This document shows, one piece after another, positions 1-13,470 of a stretch of 64,000 bases of DNA. The notes beneath the pieces were generated by a model. That model saw nothing but the letters and a program-made list of their open reading frames with translations. It was not told where the DNA came from and made no database searches. Every line of letters starts with the position of its first letter. Position 1 is the stretch's first letter. The stretch is from Haliclona indistincta (Eukaryota; Porifera; Demospongiae; Haplosclerida; Chalinidae): the NCBI GenBank assembly GCA_964017065.1, contig OZ024783.1, positions 11,974,313 through 12,038,312 of the forward strand. Reading direction: 5' to 3'. A program made the position numbers and the translations under genes.

Positions 1-2577
1 CAGCTGTGGTATCTCAATTCAGTGAGTTTGTGGCTGTATTTCAGGACCCCCAGCAACCTTTGATGTGGGTTGGGATAAGAGATCAGAAATACAGTATAGC
101 CTGAGGTCAGAGGGCACTGTGACATCAGCCATCACACCAGGCATCAGCTGTGACTAGACAACCATTCTCCACACATCCTGCTCTAGTGCATGAACAGAGC
201 ACCTACATGTGCACTGTGTTTAAGGTTCTTATTTGGCAGTTGAGCAGAAAGGACGACAGAGCCAGAAGGTTACATTGTAAAAGTTCCTTATAATCGACCT
301 CTGTTGTGGTCTGATTTCCTCAATGTAGTTGTGTGAGTAGGAAGTCAAAAACATACAATTACTGTAGTTTCATGTTATGCAAAACAGCTTGTAACAGTAC
401 AAGAGCCTTGTTTCTAACTCAGCTGCACAAGAAGCTACAGAAGGTCCTTTCATAGCAACCAAGAACACAGATAATTCAGTGAGTGAGGGAGGGGGCATAC
501 ATCACCACAGTAACCAAAGAATATACTCCAAAGAAATATATCCACTCAACAAAGAAAGAAGCCAGTGCTAGCAACTGGAAGATTATTTTCCATTTCTTTA
601 AACTTTAATACTTCAAAGCACTTTTACACATTACACTAACAAGGCTGACTACAAAGGCATGTACAGATAAATCGTGCAAGGGCAAGTTGAATGTGGAACA
701 TTTCAAGCAAAGAAGTGTCGACTATAGCATGACAAGGGTGACAGACTGTTATAAGAAGCAGAGAAATGACAACAAGTAGACAACTGGGTGTTTACATGGA
801 AACCAGGGGGAGTATCCTCGCCTCCATACAGAGCTCAGGGAAGGCTGCTTAGCTACAAGAATGTCTAGACAGAACACAAACGCTTGTAGTGAAAAATAAT
901 CCAGCAGGGAGGTGAAAATTAGCTGCTAGACAAACAAGTTTGTATGAGACATATGAAAATTAAAAGCTAGACAGGCTGCTGGTTATACAATGGGAAGAAT
1001 GCAGGGCTCTGGGTTGAAACTAGGGCATCAATCAGGGTTGGTAAAATGAACCAAGTGTGCGTGTGTATAAGCAAAAAAGAGTTTCTGTATGTTTACAAAT
1101 TTCAAACCATTTCTGATAGTTAGGTGTAGTGTAGTGAGTCATGCACACTAGGCAAGACACTTTGAAGAGAGAGCAAGATAAGACAAACAAAATATGACAG
1201 CATGTAGTGATGTATCAAGCTTGTTACAGTGGAACCTAACCCTATTATGACTTCCTGTCTAAGAAGACATCACTTCCTGTTAGACATGGTTTAATCAGAA
1301 AATGCCCTAAGTCAGACAGGCTACTAAAACTCTATTAACAGCACTAATGTGTGCATACTCGGGCATTGGAATTCTCAAGTAAGGTTGAGCATCAAAGAAT
1401 GCTAAGCTTGTTCTAATGAATTATTCAAACTAATGGGACCAGAATTTAATTTTATCACTGTACACAGCAGCCATATTGTTCACTGTAAAGCAACAATCCA
1501 TTAGGATGTTGTTGTGTGCAAACTGAAGATTCTTCAGTTAAAACACTGCCCATGATATGACTTGCACAGTGGACACCATAGGGCATATGATGAGTCTGCT
1601 GGACCAAACATGCTTATGTAAGAACCACCGTAGACACAAACTCTTGTTGTAAAAGCCATTGTTGTCCCTGTAGGTCAGCAAGTCTGCTCCTACACACTAC
1701 AAGCAATAGACATTGTCCCACTGGCACATGATAACACCATGTGGTCACATGGAGGGCACGTGAGGCGGTATAATGTATAGAGCCTATAGCAGCACTTGCC
1801 AGCCCAGAACACCATTGCACAAACCAATACATGTTATTGAGACACATTGGGAGCAGTTACTAACACTTTCATTATAGCACAGAGTAAACAGAACCAGTCT
1901 ATGACATCTCCATTAACATTGATAAAGAGAAGATTAAAAAGCAACAAAAAATTGAAGAGAAAGTGAGGTGCGTGACATGTAATGTACAGACTCTTGAATT
2001 GTTGTCACACGCACTGCCTTGTGTGTTTACAGCCAAAACTATCAATGCTAATAACACACAACTACTAGTAGCTATCGGCCAAACCAAAGAGACACAACAA
2101 AGACCATAACTTGGACTGCACAAGAACCATCACATGACAATTTCCTCAAGTCAACAATGATGGTTACTGTGAGGAGTGTTTGGTGTAGTACAACCCACAC
2201 TTGTATTGTGGGCTTTAAGATGAGAAAGGAATGTGTAGGCTAGGAGGTGAATGAGTGTACAAGACACCACACACTTACACCTGGTAACAAACAGGTTATG
2301 TAGTCAAACATGCCTGATTCACGAGAAGCGCTGTGTGTGAAATTGTGCACCTCGCATACAACAGCCTATTTTCCTACTGCCCAGCTTCCAAGCCTAGAAG
2401 TTGGCACATTACCAGTTTGTGTGGGTAAATCATAGGTATTTTATCTATATTAGTAAACCAGACAAACTAACACGATGTAATTCTTAGAAACAGAGAGGTG
2501 TGAGCATGTAAAGTGACAAACTGATAAAGTGATGGAGAGAGAAAGAGAAGGAAGAGGAGAGGGGGTTGCAAGCTCAC
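1..2577. other. Probable TULP4-like intron, no coding signal
   Basis: No exon could be recognised on either strand. The stretch lies downstream, in transcript direction, of a good splice donor of the minus-strand TULP4-like gene (GTGAGC starting at 2,577), so it is most simply intron; the next exon, which should continue the WD40 blades, must lie beyond the window edge. At about 1,230 the sequence CAGTGGAACC resembles the tip of the CAGT(G/A)GAACC elements seen at 9,092 and 42,786, but a matching second end was not found. Confidence 0.5.
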
Positions 2578-3989
2578 TTTAGTTCCGAGGGGTAGTGTAA
2601 AGAGTAGCTGTCCTGATGGTTGAAAAAACCGAACAGTTGATATTGACTGGGACTTGCGAAGACCAGCAACAGCTAGGATGGACCCATCACTGCTCCACAG
2701 CATCTTGCCGTCAATGAGTCCGGTTCGAATGATGGTTGCCTGTTGATCACCGCAAGAGTTCATCAAGACCACTTTACCATTTCTGAGGTAGAGAGACAGA
2801 CGAACGTTGCTCTTCTCCTCGCCACCTTCTGATGTTGAAGACAGTTGTTTGCTTGATAAGGATTCATGGTTTGGTACTTTGACCCACTGTAGACCGATGA
2901 TGCCTATTCCTGGAAGAACTTCGGTGGTTGATACAAGTGAACCATTGTGAAAGGCATCTAGCTCAATGAGTTCTCCTATACTGCTACCAACTACTATTCT
3001 TGCATCATCAGCACTCCACGTTGAACTGAGAAGTCGAGAGGGTTGCGTGTGACTTGATGGACTAGTGACAAATGATCCTATGCTAAGTTGTCTTGCCCAG
3101 ATCCGTCTCCCGAAAGCTGTTCCAACAAGAACATAGCCGTCGATGTAAGCAATCAGAACTTTGGTGCCGTCATTGCTCCACTGAAAATCACTAATCTGAG
3201 TGCCTCTGTTGTTGACTAGTTCCATGATTGAGCGACCATTGTGGTTGCGCCAGACTATCACTGTCCCTGATGCGTCACAAGTTGCAATCTTGTCCAGATG
3301 AGGGTTCCATCTTACAATCGTAACCTGAGGCAATGGAGTGAATGTGCCCTTGGTCATTGAAGGTATTTGATATGGTTAGAAGTTCAGGTCTAACTGAATA
3401 GCAAGTATACATAATGGGATATACGATATGCGTCCATACTTTGTAGTTATCGAGTTTTGCGTGAGAGTGAACAAAGTATAGTGTACACACCATACGGCGC
3501 CAGCATCTGGACCAGAACAGCTGGTGGCGCGCGTATACACCCACTGGTATGCACGAATCATGCTACACTCGATCAACCAGAACATGTGCAGTGAATACGA
3601 CCGCGGGGCGGTGGTGCAGAAAGCTATGAAAACCATGTACGCTGGACAAGGCTATGAACAGTAACCGACTCTAGTAGCTCTTTTAGGTGCACTTACATAA
3701 ATGGCATTTGGCGCTAGCGCCATACAGTTGCGCAAAATAAACTTACCTCTTGTGAATGTTCTCTGAAGTTGAAATTTCTTCTCATAGCTTGGCGGTCTAA
3801 ACTGATTTCAGATTGAAGGTCACCTGTTCCATTATCTCTCTCTTCAGGCAACTCTGTGTACGTTACTCCAACAGTCTTTGCCGAGTTCCCAACAGCCAAC
3901 CATCCTTCCGTGGGAGCTCCTTTCCACGACAGAGAAGTGACGGAAACGTCCAGTTTTGCTGGTGAGCTGCGATCGAAGTGTGCGTACAT
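2578..3989 (-). CDS. TULP4: TULP4-like (tubby-like protein 4) WD40 protein, first two coding exons
   Basis: Exon 1 is 3,747-3,989 (starts MYAHFDRSS) and exon 2 is 3,324-2,578; the donor GAG|GTAAGT and acceptor CCTCAG|GTT join in phase 0. The 81 + 249 residues align with the N-terminus of vertebrate TULP4: LSWKG, EGWLA.GN, the shared join HSQEVTIVRWNPHLDKIATCDASG, then ELVNNRGTQISDFQWSNDGT and RTGLIDGKMLW. These are WD40 blades; family members continue with more WD40, a SOCS box and a tubby domain and are thought to be adaptors for Cullin-RING ubiquitin ligases. SOCS and tubby parts are outside the window. Reading past the donor at 2,577 gives low-complexity protein and a stop, supporting the splice. 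WDR35 is a weaker match because the exon-1 motif EGWLA.GN is TULP4-specific. Confidence 0.85.
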
Positions 3990-5366
3990 CTTGATCGGTA
4001 GACGCGCTGGGTCGACTTAGTCAGAATTCGTAAGCAACAGTTCGACGCTAGATTACACTACTAAAATAAAACGACAACAGAAGAACAACAATAGTTATAT
4101 ATTGGCGGCTCACGAAGTATAAAAGGCTTTTACAGTGGGAAGTGCTTTGCATACTTGTGGCCGCAGAAGTATGTTTACACAACATTCTTGTGGCTTCGTC
4201 TGCGGTGACGATAAGAGCGCGTAAATTGTCGTTATACCGTGTCGCTCAAAAGTGGCAATTGCTTGCAACAACTGCACATCACCTTTATCATATGCCGCCA
4301 TCACAGTTCACACTCAATGAAAGCAAAAATGTATCAGCAAAGGATTATGATAGATCAGTTATGGTATAGTGTTTGGGATTTGGGTGTGTGCAGACAAACG
4401 ATGATGTGCATTGATTGTTGATTTAATATACTAGCTGCACCCTTTCCTTTAATAGTGATGACATTGAGCAAGCACTGGAATTCTAAATCATGCCGGAAAT
4501 ACTGAACCACATAATTTTATTTGATTTCATGATTGTGACTACAAGCACAATGATGACCTAAGTGTTTTTGTTGACATATGTTTGCATACAGTTTGCATCA
4601 CCCATAATACAGAGTGACCCTGTTATGCACAAGTCACATATGATTTATGTCAAACAGCTGAGAGCTGAGACCTTAACTGAGCATGCATTTTGTAACTGAG
4701 CATGCACTATTGCATTTTATAACGCTGACAGAAATTTGGATCATTGTAATAAGCTGTGCAGTCATATGCACATGTTTTATACCTTATAAGGACAGGCATT
4801 TAGCAATGTATTACGCTATCATTGTATACAATATGCATGCAAGGCTGTATAGTGTGTGTTATATGCATACCGATTGCAATATGTACGTGTTTATTTTTGG
4901 TTACTATAGTGTATTAATGTATCCTGTATACAATCTATGTTATGATTATACATTGCCATAACTAACCATTGAATAAGACTGAGTTTGGCTGAGGTAATTC
5001 TAAATTAGATCCACAAGGCTAAATTTTAATTGACTAGGAAGTCTTAGAACAGAAATACACATTATGGTGGTTGCTAATAGATTAGTAGACATCTGCTGGC
5101 AAGTGACAAATGGCCACATGAAGAGGTGTTGAGTTCTGTCTGCAAACAAGTGTCTGCTGCATCATTCACTAGCAGAAAGTTCAAAGGACTATTTGGCTAG
5201 TGGTTAGAAGATTGAGAACAAGATGACACAAGATGATAAACACTTATAGTGCTAAAAAGATCAGATTAAAAAGGACCACAACATTTGTAATACTGTCACT
5301 CTGTTTGTAATACATGTATAAAATAGAGCTCTACTATAGTCATTGGAACTAGCTAAATAATAGTCA
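3990..5366. other. Intergenic region upstream of the TULP4-like gene
   Basis: Contains the presumed promoter of the TULP4-like gene just above 3,989 and the 3' flank of the His/Pro-rich gene. A 64-codon minus-strand frame at 4,110-4,304 (starts MMAAYDKGDVQLL) has no recognisable family and could be chance or a 5' exon of an unknown transcript. The stretch 4,640-4,970 is AT-rich and has no convincing feature. Confidence 0.4.
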
Positions 5367-7937
5367 TCATAGGATGGTACAACAACAAACATATTCATAT
5401 TCTTCATCTTGTGCATTAGGACCGTGGGTAGGAGGAGGGTAGCCTCCATTAGGGTCAGCAACAGGTTGAGGTGGTGGTACAGGTTGAGCACCTGGAGGAT
5501 TGGATTCCGGGTTGTATGGTGGTGGTAGGTCTGAGACTGGAGCTCCTGTTTGAGGAGGTGGATTCATATAAGGAGTCGGATATGGGACCATGCCTGGAGG
5601 AGCAGGGTATGGGGTTGTGCCTGGAGGAACAGGGTATGGGGCTGTGCCTGGAGGAGGAGCTGGATATGGGGCTGTGCCTGGAGGTGGAGCTGGATATGGG
5701 CCTGTGCCTGGAGGAGGAGCTGGATATGGGCCTGTGCCTGGAGGAGGAGCTGGATATGGGGCTGTGCCTGGAGGAGGAGCTGGATATGGGGCTGTGCCTG
5801 GAGGAGGTGGTGGATATTGTCCGCCGGGCGGAGGTGGAGGGTACTGTTGTCCAGGTGGTACAGCAACTGTTACTGGCTGTGGTGGAGGAGGCTGTGAACC
5901 ACTAACTGAGAAGAAAAGAAGAAAAATTATCATAATGTGTACACACAATATTAATTGCTAAAAATTCCTTTAGACCGTTGACATAAAGACTGAAATGTAA
6001 TATCTACCAGAGCAGGGGCAAGTGGAGCTATATGCAAACACATTCCTATGCTGTTTCAGAGGAAGAGTAGATACACCATTAGTCATGGGGAATATTGCTT
6101 GCTACCTTAAAGTTTTTCTAATTGAGTTTAAGCTTCCTGCAACAATTCTCAACAATGCAGGATGCACTGGATAATGCCAGAAACACTTCATTGACAACTT
6201 GTTCGATACTAGGAATTAAACTGGTTGTAGTCTGTATTTTACTATTATTTGCTCACACACAATTCTAGCTATCTTGAGATTTAATTACAAGGAGACACTG
6301 TCCGTGTGAATGCTCAAGAACAAGAAAAATTAGTTTGTAAGAGGCAAAGCTTGACAACATGACAGTAACAAGTACTGCACTGGGCTTCACTACCGCCTTC
6401 TCATAGGAAATGTAGGTCATACATCCTACTTACAAGTGGGAATATGCAAGCGCCATTTCCTCTTTCCAGGATATGAGAAATACCCATGAGCTTTACTGTA
6501 AGCTCCTCTAATAATTATTCAAACCTACAAGCTACTCTAAAAGTTACGAACTAAAGTTTTAATCTGTGGGTAGTGTTGGTTTTTTTCGGCATAGTCACAG
6601 TTGTCTCATATTCAGTATTCATAATTTGTGGTATTTTCACACAGTGTTAATCGATTCCTCTTGCCTGTAATGGCTTGGTTTAACAAGGTGCTGAACAAGT
6701 TATAATGAGCCCGGAATACCCCTGCTGAGATTCTGATTAAGGTTTAGTGATGTCTGAATACAAATTTCTTCAAGTATAGATAATAATACTCCATGTACTC
6801 ACCAGCAACGGCTGTGGCTACAGCAGCAGCTGCTGTCGCTCTTCTTCTCCTATAAAAGAGCCATCCGAGACCAAACGGAGGAGCAGTATATCTGACAAAT
6901 CCTCCAGTGCCACCATGGTGATGGTGGTGATGTCCTAAGGAAGACAAATTTTTTCACGGCAATAATGATAGACAAAACAAGGGTAAGTGTGTAAAATAGG
7001 TCATACAGCAAAATAAGGCAAGGAAAAAATAGAAGTTAAGTTAGTCCAAAGACAGCCTCCCCTCAACAATAGCAAGTTCGAGGGAAGCGGCCGAAGGAAG
7101 ACAAATTGCATCATGACATAGAAAAAATAATGTAAGTGTTGCAGAATTTTTACATTGTAGACACAATGCTCATTGCAGCACTCCTGGTCACTTGCATAGA
7201 GTTGCTGTCATGTTGGTAATATTATCTATGGTAATAGCTATGTTTCGTTTTGCACCACAATATGCAAATTATAGAAGTTGATTTGAAATAAGCCAGACCA
7301 TTGCTGTGTGAGACAGGAAGCATAGAAACAACAGTTCATGCACTAACTTGTCAGTGTCAACATGTCCAGGAAGAGCATTTCATTGAGACAGCTAGATAAT
7401 AGGAATGATGAAAGTGATTGTAACACTTTAACATCATGTAGGTACATTGCGCAAAGACACTAATATAGTGTGCATTTTGACCTGTCGGGAGATTGGAAAC
7501 TTTCTACTGTCGTAGTTCTGAACATGTGAGTGCTTAGTCACATAGTCACATCCAAATGATGTTATACAGTATGTGAACAGTGTTACGTGCTTGTAATATT
7601 ACCAAAGGACTACAATATGTGACAAGTGTTGATTGATTGTGTACGTCTGTGTGCTGTGCAACCTCCTGGAGCCAAGGAAGGAAGTCACAGGAGGATCGAC
7701 TATGTCTCCAACTGCAGGTCTGGGCACAATACGTCCCACCAACGCCTGTCATGGTTAATGAGATACAGCCAGTGGACTTTGCTCCCCAGCACGCCGCATA
7801 GCAGGTAAGTGTGACCTTGAATTAAGGGTAGTGAGACACTTTGCTTTGTGTGTGTGTGTGTGTGTGGTGTGTGTGTGTGTGTGTGGTGTGTGTGTGGTGT
7901 GTGTGTATGTGTGTGTGTGTGTGGTGTGTGTGTGTGT

Positions 7938-8030
<93 letters not shown>

Positions 8031-10377
8031 TGACCATGTGTACTGTCTTAGTACTATAACATAACAATACACATGAACCCACCTAAACTCCCTCGAGAGT
8101 AACCTATCAACTTTGACTTTATTTTTGCCAGGTCACATGAATTATACACTTCAAGTACATGTATCATGTAGTCAAACTAAGTGGTTTGCAATATGAAGCA
8201 TACTAGTATCACAAATAATTGAGTACATAAATCCTAGTAATTACAGCTATTGCAAACCATGAATGCAATTAATGTTTTTGTACAAGATCATTGTAAGTAC
8301 AAGTATACATGTTAATCCTGTGAATAATCTCAGTTGGGAGAAAATCATTTGGACAACTTTCTCCTACATAACATAACCACGTGATCACAGAGCTACAAAT
8401 AATAGGTCAAGGCAATCATAGCTGGTTTTTAGGAAATGGCTACTCATGAATACCATTATTGCAATGTAGTGTTACTGTACATAGTTTCTAGTAATATTGT
8501 ACATACAGAACAAAGCCAGCAGCAGCTGTGAGCTGATAGTATTCAAGCTATGATGCTATATCTTAAACAAAAAGTGATTATATCCGCTGTGAAAAGTAGA
8601 TGATACATATTTGTCGAAACATCATAACACATGCACAATGTTTGTCTAATTCAAAAATATTAATGTATCACTAAATTCACCATCAAAGATGTCAATATTT
8701 GTGTCTATGAAGTAATACGAAAGCTTTCTCAAATTGTCTTTGTACTAACAACACCGATAATTGTATATAATTGTATATAAGAACTCAAGTTGTGTAATCT
8801 GCAGGGCAGTACACACATGTGCACAGTAACTGACCTAGGCTGTGTATAAACTGTTATCATATGGGAATAAATACAAATCCACCCAACATTCCAATATACA
8901 TAAGTCTTTCTGTTGCAACAGAGGTCAACTAACTCATCCTCCACCTTGAGTCAACCATGCTTCAGCTTAGGTAAATTTTATTCTGGCTCCTCTCTGATTT
9001 GAAGCTGGCTATGAAACTATACTTACTAACAATTAAAAAGTAGCTGAACTTTGTCGGTCTGTTCAGCGCCTAATACCTCTCCCACTCACTACAGTGCAAT
9101 GCATGTACTAACCTCTCTAAGGAGGACGCCATTGGGACCAACAAAAATTGTCCATTATAGAGAGGGTGTCTTTTGGTCAGGCGTTTATTATAGGTTATGT
9201 TTGGGATTCAGTAAGTGTCCATTATAGACCATTTTAGGCACTAATAGGAGCGAATCTTTGGACCGCCATATTGACGGTATTGTGCTGCTGGTAAAACAAA
9301 AGATATTTGTTTCTTTGCGCGCTTGGCAGGATACTTTCCACTTGCAAGCAATAGAATATTACATTGCAAGCTTACGAGTTTACAAACGAACATTACTGGC
9401 ACAATCCACAATCTCGGTCAAGAAAGCAAAGTTAACAAGCAGTTGACTGCTAGAAACCGGTCCAGTCTTGCTGCTGTTCTGTATCAGCCAAGCTATTATC
9501 GATTGGACTGTTCGATCAAGGCCGCTATCCAGTATTGTTTGCTACCATGATGTAGTTGCGCGTAGGCACAGTGTGCCAGTAAAATTGAACAAAATGTTAG
9601 TAGTTTCGTTCCATATTTCCCACTTTGCTGGCTGTTCGAGAGATAGAAACGCGCGTTTTCAAGCTCTAGTGACTCATATAAGCAATATACTTTCGCTTGT
9701 GTGTGCAAAGTACCTAGCTAAGCACGCAAAAAGACGAAACCTTGTGTTTTGCCTGCAGCACAATACCGACAAAATGGTGGCGTCGACATGGTCATGTCCG
9801 GTGTTGTACGGGCGCGCGCGGGAAAATGATTAGCGACTAAAATGGTCTATAGAGGGATGAGGGGTGTCCTCTAAGAGGGGCGAGGGGTCCGACATGCGTA
9901 GAAATCTCGTACACTGTCGCCAGAAATCAGAAATCAGGTGATGAAATCAGAAATCAGGCTAGAAATCAGAAATCACGGTAGAAATCTGGAAATTACGTAG
10001 AAATCAGAAATCACGAAGAAATCCGGAAATCACGTGATGAAATCAGAAATCACTAGTGAAATAGAAATCTCGTACGCGAAATCAGCCCGTGTCGGACCCC
10101 TCGAAGAGGGGTTCCACTGTACACATGTATAGCTAATGCAATACAATCGGAATCCCAGCTACTGAACTTGCAAACCCAACCCCTGATGTTTCAGTTCATG
10201 GTTACCATCAACCTCTATGCTGATTCTATACTTACTGCGATGGTGTCTAATACCATGGTGATGATGACCGATGCCATGGTGTCCGATCCCGTGGTGACGG
10301 TGACCGATCCCGTGGTGGTGATGGTGGTGGGCGCGATGGCGATGCCCAGCTCTCCTGTGTCCTCCTCTGCGCGGCAT
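5367..10377 (-). CDS. His-rich / Pro-rich protein with PPxY and C-terminal CaaX-like box, three exons
   Basis: Exons 10,377-10,236, 6,934-6,803 and 5,905-5,367 join in phase 1 at GTAAGT/TTAG and GTGAGT/CTCAG borders, giving 270 aa; an in-frame ATG five codons upstream (10,392) is an alternative start. Exon 1 encodes runs of His with GIGHHHHG units. Exon 2 continues with six His, an aromatic GLGWLFYRRRR stretch and an Ala/Val tail. Exon 3 carries about seven PPPGTAPYPA decapeptides, a PPPY (WW-domain ligand) motif and the end YVCCCTIL. CTIL fits a CaaX box with X = Leu (geranylgeranylation type), and the neighbouring Cys could be palmitoylated, so the protein is probably membrane-tethered; the His runs suggest metal binding. 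It faces RPF2 head-to-head. No family assignment is possible by eye. Confidence 0.65.
5586..5836 (-). repeat. 30-bp coding minisatellite (PPPGTAPYPA decapeptide)
   Basis: Direct repeats of 30 bp (plus strand CCTGGAGGAGGAGCTGGATA...) inside exon 3 of the His/Pro-rich gene. Units differ mainly by T/A versus T/G in the peptide (GTAPYPA or GTGPYPA), and shorter 9-10-residue variants lie at the C-terminal side. Copy number is likely to vary between alleles without changing frame. Confidence 0.9.
7846..8032. repeat. (GT)n microsatellite
   Basis: About 187 bp of TG dinucleotides interrupted by GG and TA variants, within the long first intron (10,235-6,935) of the His/Pro-rich gene. The long Thr-His and Cys-Val reading frames over it are artefacts of the dinucleotide. 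Confidence 0.98.
9092..10119. mobile_element. Composite Tc1/pogo-like non-autonomous element (CAGTG ends, TA flanks)
   Basis: The ends read TA|CAGTG...CACTG|TA, with ACCTCTCTAAGG near the left end and the reverse of AACCCCTCTTCG at the right, as in many Tc1/mariner-pogo derived MITEs. Inside, 9,223-9,855 is bounded by a 15-bp inverted repeat TATAGACCATTTTAG / CTAAAATGGTCTATA, and 9,884-10,104 by GAGGGGTCCGACA / TGTCGGACCCCTC around a minisatellite of GAAATCAGAAATCACG-like units. No transposase was seen; frames of 60-121 codons here show no family. The left outer end appears interrupted by about 14 bp, so its exact structure is uncertain. Confidence 0.55.
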
Positions 10378-10554
10378 TCTGATCTCTTCCAATTGCTGAG
10401 ACGCGACAAGGAATGTGCAATCAGCAACACCTTGCCGAGACCTTGCAGCTCAGCAGCACGTACACGTACACGCCCAAATAAACCACACCCAAGACACGCC
10501 CACCAGCGTGGTAAGGAAAGTTCGTGAGTTGTCGAGTTCTAACGAGCGTCTACA
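10378..10554. promoter_or_regulatory. Putative bidirectional promoter, His/Pro gene and RPF2
   Basis: The two start codons are 177 bp apart and point away from each other, so both promoters must lie here or overlap the 5' exons. The interval contains the CACGTACACGTACACG cluster and GGTAAGG/CACGCCC boxes but no TATA box. The same head-to-head geometry recurs where each NLR gene abuts an RPF2 copy. Inferred from position only. Confidence 0.5.
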
Positions 10555-13470
10555 ATGCAGCAAGTTGTGTAAGTTGTTTCTAGCATCAGTTCACACTGTT
10601 CTATGCTTATTTTCAGCAAACCCAAGAACCAGCGGGTTAAACGTGCCCTAGACAAAAGGGCGCCTAAAATCCACGAGAACCCCAAGTCCTCCATGTTTAT
10701 TCGCGGAGGTAACACGAGTGAAACCATCACTCAAGTGATGAAGGACTTGGTTCGTTGCTTTAGCAAACATGATTATATAATATTTCTAATTATCACAGTA
10801 TTTATTGAAGAAACCTGAAGCAATCATGTACAAGAGGTTAGCCGACTTTTAAACAATGAATCTTTGGTTAGGTATAGTGCCGGTATACCTATTAAACTTT
10901 GAAAGTTACTTTACTTTGGAGTGTCCTCTGTAATACTTATTTTTGTACTTACACAGGAAGAATCCCATTCAACCATTTGAAAATCCATCGCCGATAGTGA
11001 GTATCTTATGTGTACTTACATACAGATGATCCATTTTTTGAATTTTATATGACTCACCAAAGGAATTTGTATGGAAAATATTATCAAAATAAGTGTTATC
11101 ATTGTGCTATTTGAAGTTGTACACACGCTCCTGAAATGATAAGCTCCTGACAGAAAATATTATTTTTACATCATGTTTATAATAGGATGGTTTGTTAAAG
11201 CAAAAGCAAAATAAAGCTAAATAATAGAGCCCATGATGGAAGCCCCCGTTGTATAGCAACTGATACCTGTTGAGGTAGATATGATGGCTCACGAGGATCA
11301 CCCGATTGCCTTGAGATTCAGATCGAACAAAATGTCTTGTCTTTGGACCCAAAGCACCAATTGTCTCAATTGCAACAAATATAGTTTACTCTTTATTCTT
11401 CTCTCTGTTCAGGAGTTCTTTAGTCAGAAGTCAGACTCATCATTATTTGTAATGGGCTCTCATAGCAAGAAGAGACCACACAACCTTGTCATAGGTACTA
11501 TCATTCCAATGACATAGACTCATAGTCATGTTAGTTGCTATAGGTCGACTATATGATGGTCATATATTAGACATGATTGAACTAGGAGTGGACCAATATG
11601 CTGGACTGACTACATTCAAGGTATTCACTTGCTCTTGTCATGCAATATGTCACTACTCCTGTTCTAGACTGCAAAGTGTGTTGTTGGATCAAAGCCGTGT
11701 CTGGTGTTTTCAGGTGACTTGTTTGAAACTGATAGTGAATATGCCAGACTAAAGAATCTCTTTATTGGTGAGTGTAATGATGATATACTGTGTTTTGTAG
11801 CTCAGGAAGCTCTAAGATCAAAGGCACCGCTAGTGGAATATATCCCATACCACTGCGGATTTCAGGGCAATACTTATATCCCTCAGGAAGTAGTTCTACT
11901 TCCTGGGGAATATATATATCGCCCAGGAAGTCACGCTCACTTCCTGGGGAATATATATATCCTCCAGGAAGTCAGCTGACTTCAAAAAGTTACCTCCCAC
12001 TTACCCTTCCGTACGAAAGGAGGAGAGGCTGGCTTCACAGAGAGTGAAGCCGAAGTTGCCTTTGAAGAGATTGCGGCGATTTTATAGCACTAAAGTTTCA
12101 TGACACTTGTGGGACTCAAATAGTGCGAAAAAATGGCGTCTTGAACTTGTGGACAACAAAAATAAACCAGCCATAATCATGTAAAGGGAACTATTTGCAG
12201 CATCTAAAAGCACGACTAAGTTTGGAGCATCAACCAAGCTCGTCGGGAGGGCCAAGCTCAAGCTTAGCAAAGAACGCGTTACTCGAGACAAACGCCGGGA
12301 CCGTTCGACAGTGACGAACGACGCCGGTCACGGAATGGCTGGACAAACTACTGCAACCTAGGTTTGTTAAGCTGCAAAGGCTACATAACTAAACTGCAGG
12401 ACCCACACGTATGCCTCAGCGAGGCTTACCGTTGCTGTCAGTTCTTCGGGCGGTCAACCAATGATCACTCGCGTACTCGACAAAGTTGGCTTATTCAGGT
12501 TAGTAAACGAACGAAAGTGTGCAGAAAGCCAGTCTTGCTGTTGGATCTTAGAGCTTTCTGAGCTACAAAATGGTTAACCCATGGGTTAACCTATACGTAT
12601 TGTTCATGTGCACACACATTTGTTACGTTCTCGTGTACAGTCAATCACCAGCTTTAAATTCATTTAGCATCACACTCAGTGCAACATGTATATGACTAGG
12701 ATGTCCTGAGTCATATACGTGTTGCAGTGAGTCTAATAGAGATTAGACATCTATTTGCCATGACTCATGTCATGTGATGAGACGCAGGAAATGTGTCGTA
12801 TGTTGTCCTAACTGAATTGTAGCTCGTAATGAGACTATAACTGTATGAAGGGAACCGCTTTGGTCTGTACATGACATGAAAATACCAACTAGCGTGTGGT
12901 AATAAGAGTAGACAACTGGGCTAAACTATTGCCTAGTCATTTTTATGCCGAAGTGTGGGCGGAGCCACGAGGCATACAGTAGTCTGTTCGTTTGTGTGTG
13001 TGTGTGTCCGCATTGCGTATCTCAGCAACCGCTTGCTACTAAGCGCTGAAACTTGCAATACAGGTAGATCTCGATAGTTTATGAAAATCAAATTTGACAG
13101 ATTTGCTATTAAAGCCTTTGTTTTGAAGTTATGGCGTGATTTGCTAACCTAAACAGCCGTCTTGAGCGCTCGGGCCTACTTCATAGACAAAACTGTCTAC
13201 AGATGGCTACAGTGCAACTTGAAGGCTTGATCTGTGATAGTACAGCTCGCGCGACTCCATTGGCAGCAGTGAAACTAGCGAGCGAAAGCTTGTTTGAGTT
13301 CACTTAGCTGCTCGACAGGTGAGCCGGAGCGAGCAGAGCAGTTACAGTCACGCCCAGCTACATTTTTCTGTTTGGCTTCAATACAACTTTTGTACAACAG
13401 CTTGTACAGTTGCTGGATAGCTGCCACTAGCCTGCGCTTCCATAGAACTGTTGCTATGATCTGCTGCTTG

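Noticed and set aside
2578..3324. WDR35/IFT121 as identity of the WD40 gene
   Set aside because: WDR35 shares the blade pattern, but the exon-1 motifs LSWKG...EGWLA.GN and RTGL fit TULP4 better.
7755..8082. Long Thr-His and Cys-Val reading frames
   Set aside because: They are translations of the (GT)n microsatellite in all frames and show no start context, splice signals or non-repeat domain.
9468..9833. 121-codon plus-strand gene
   Set aside because: Lies inside a MITE-like element, has no recognisable domain, and overlaps equally long frames on the other strand.
11528..11752. 74-codon frame LVAIGRLYDGHILDMIELG, repeated in all units
   Set aside because: It is RPF2 exon 6 read on through the intron into exon 7 in the wrong frame; the spliced model matches RPF2 fully.
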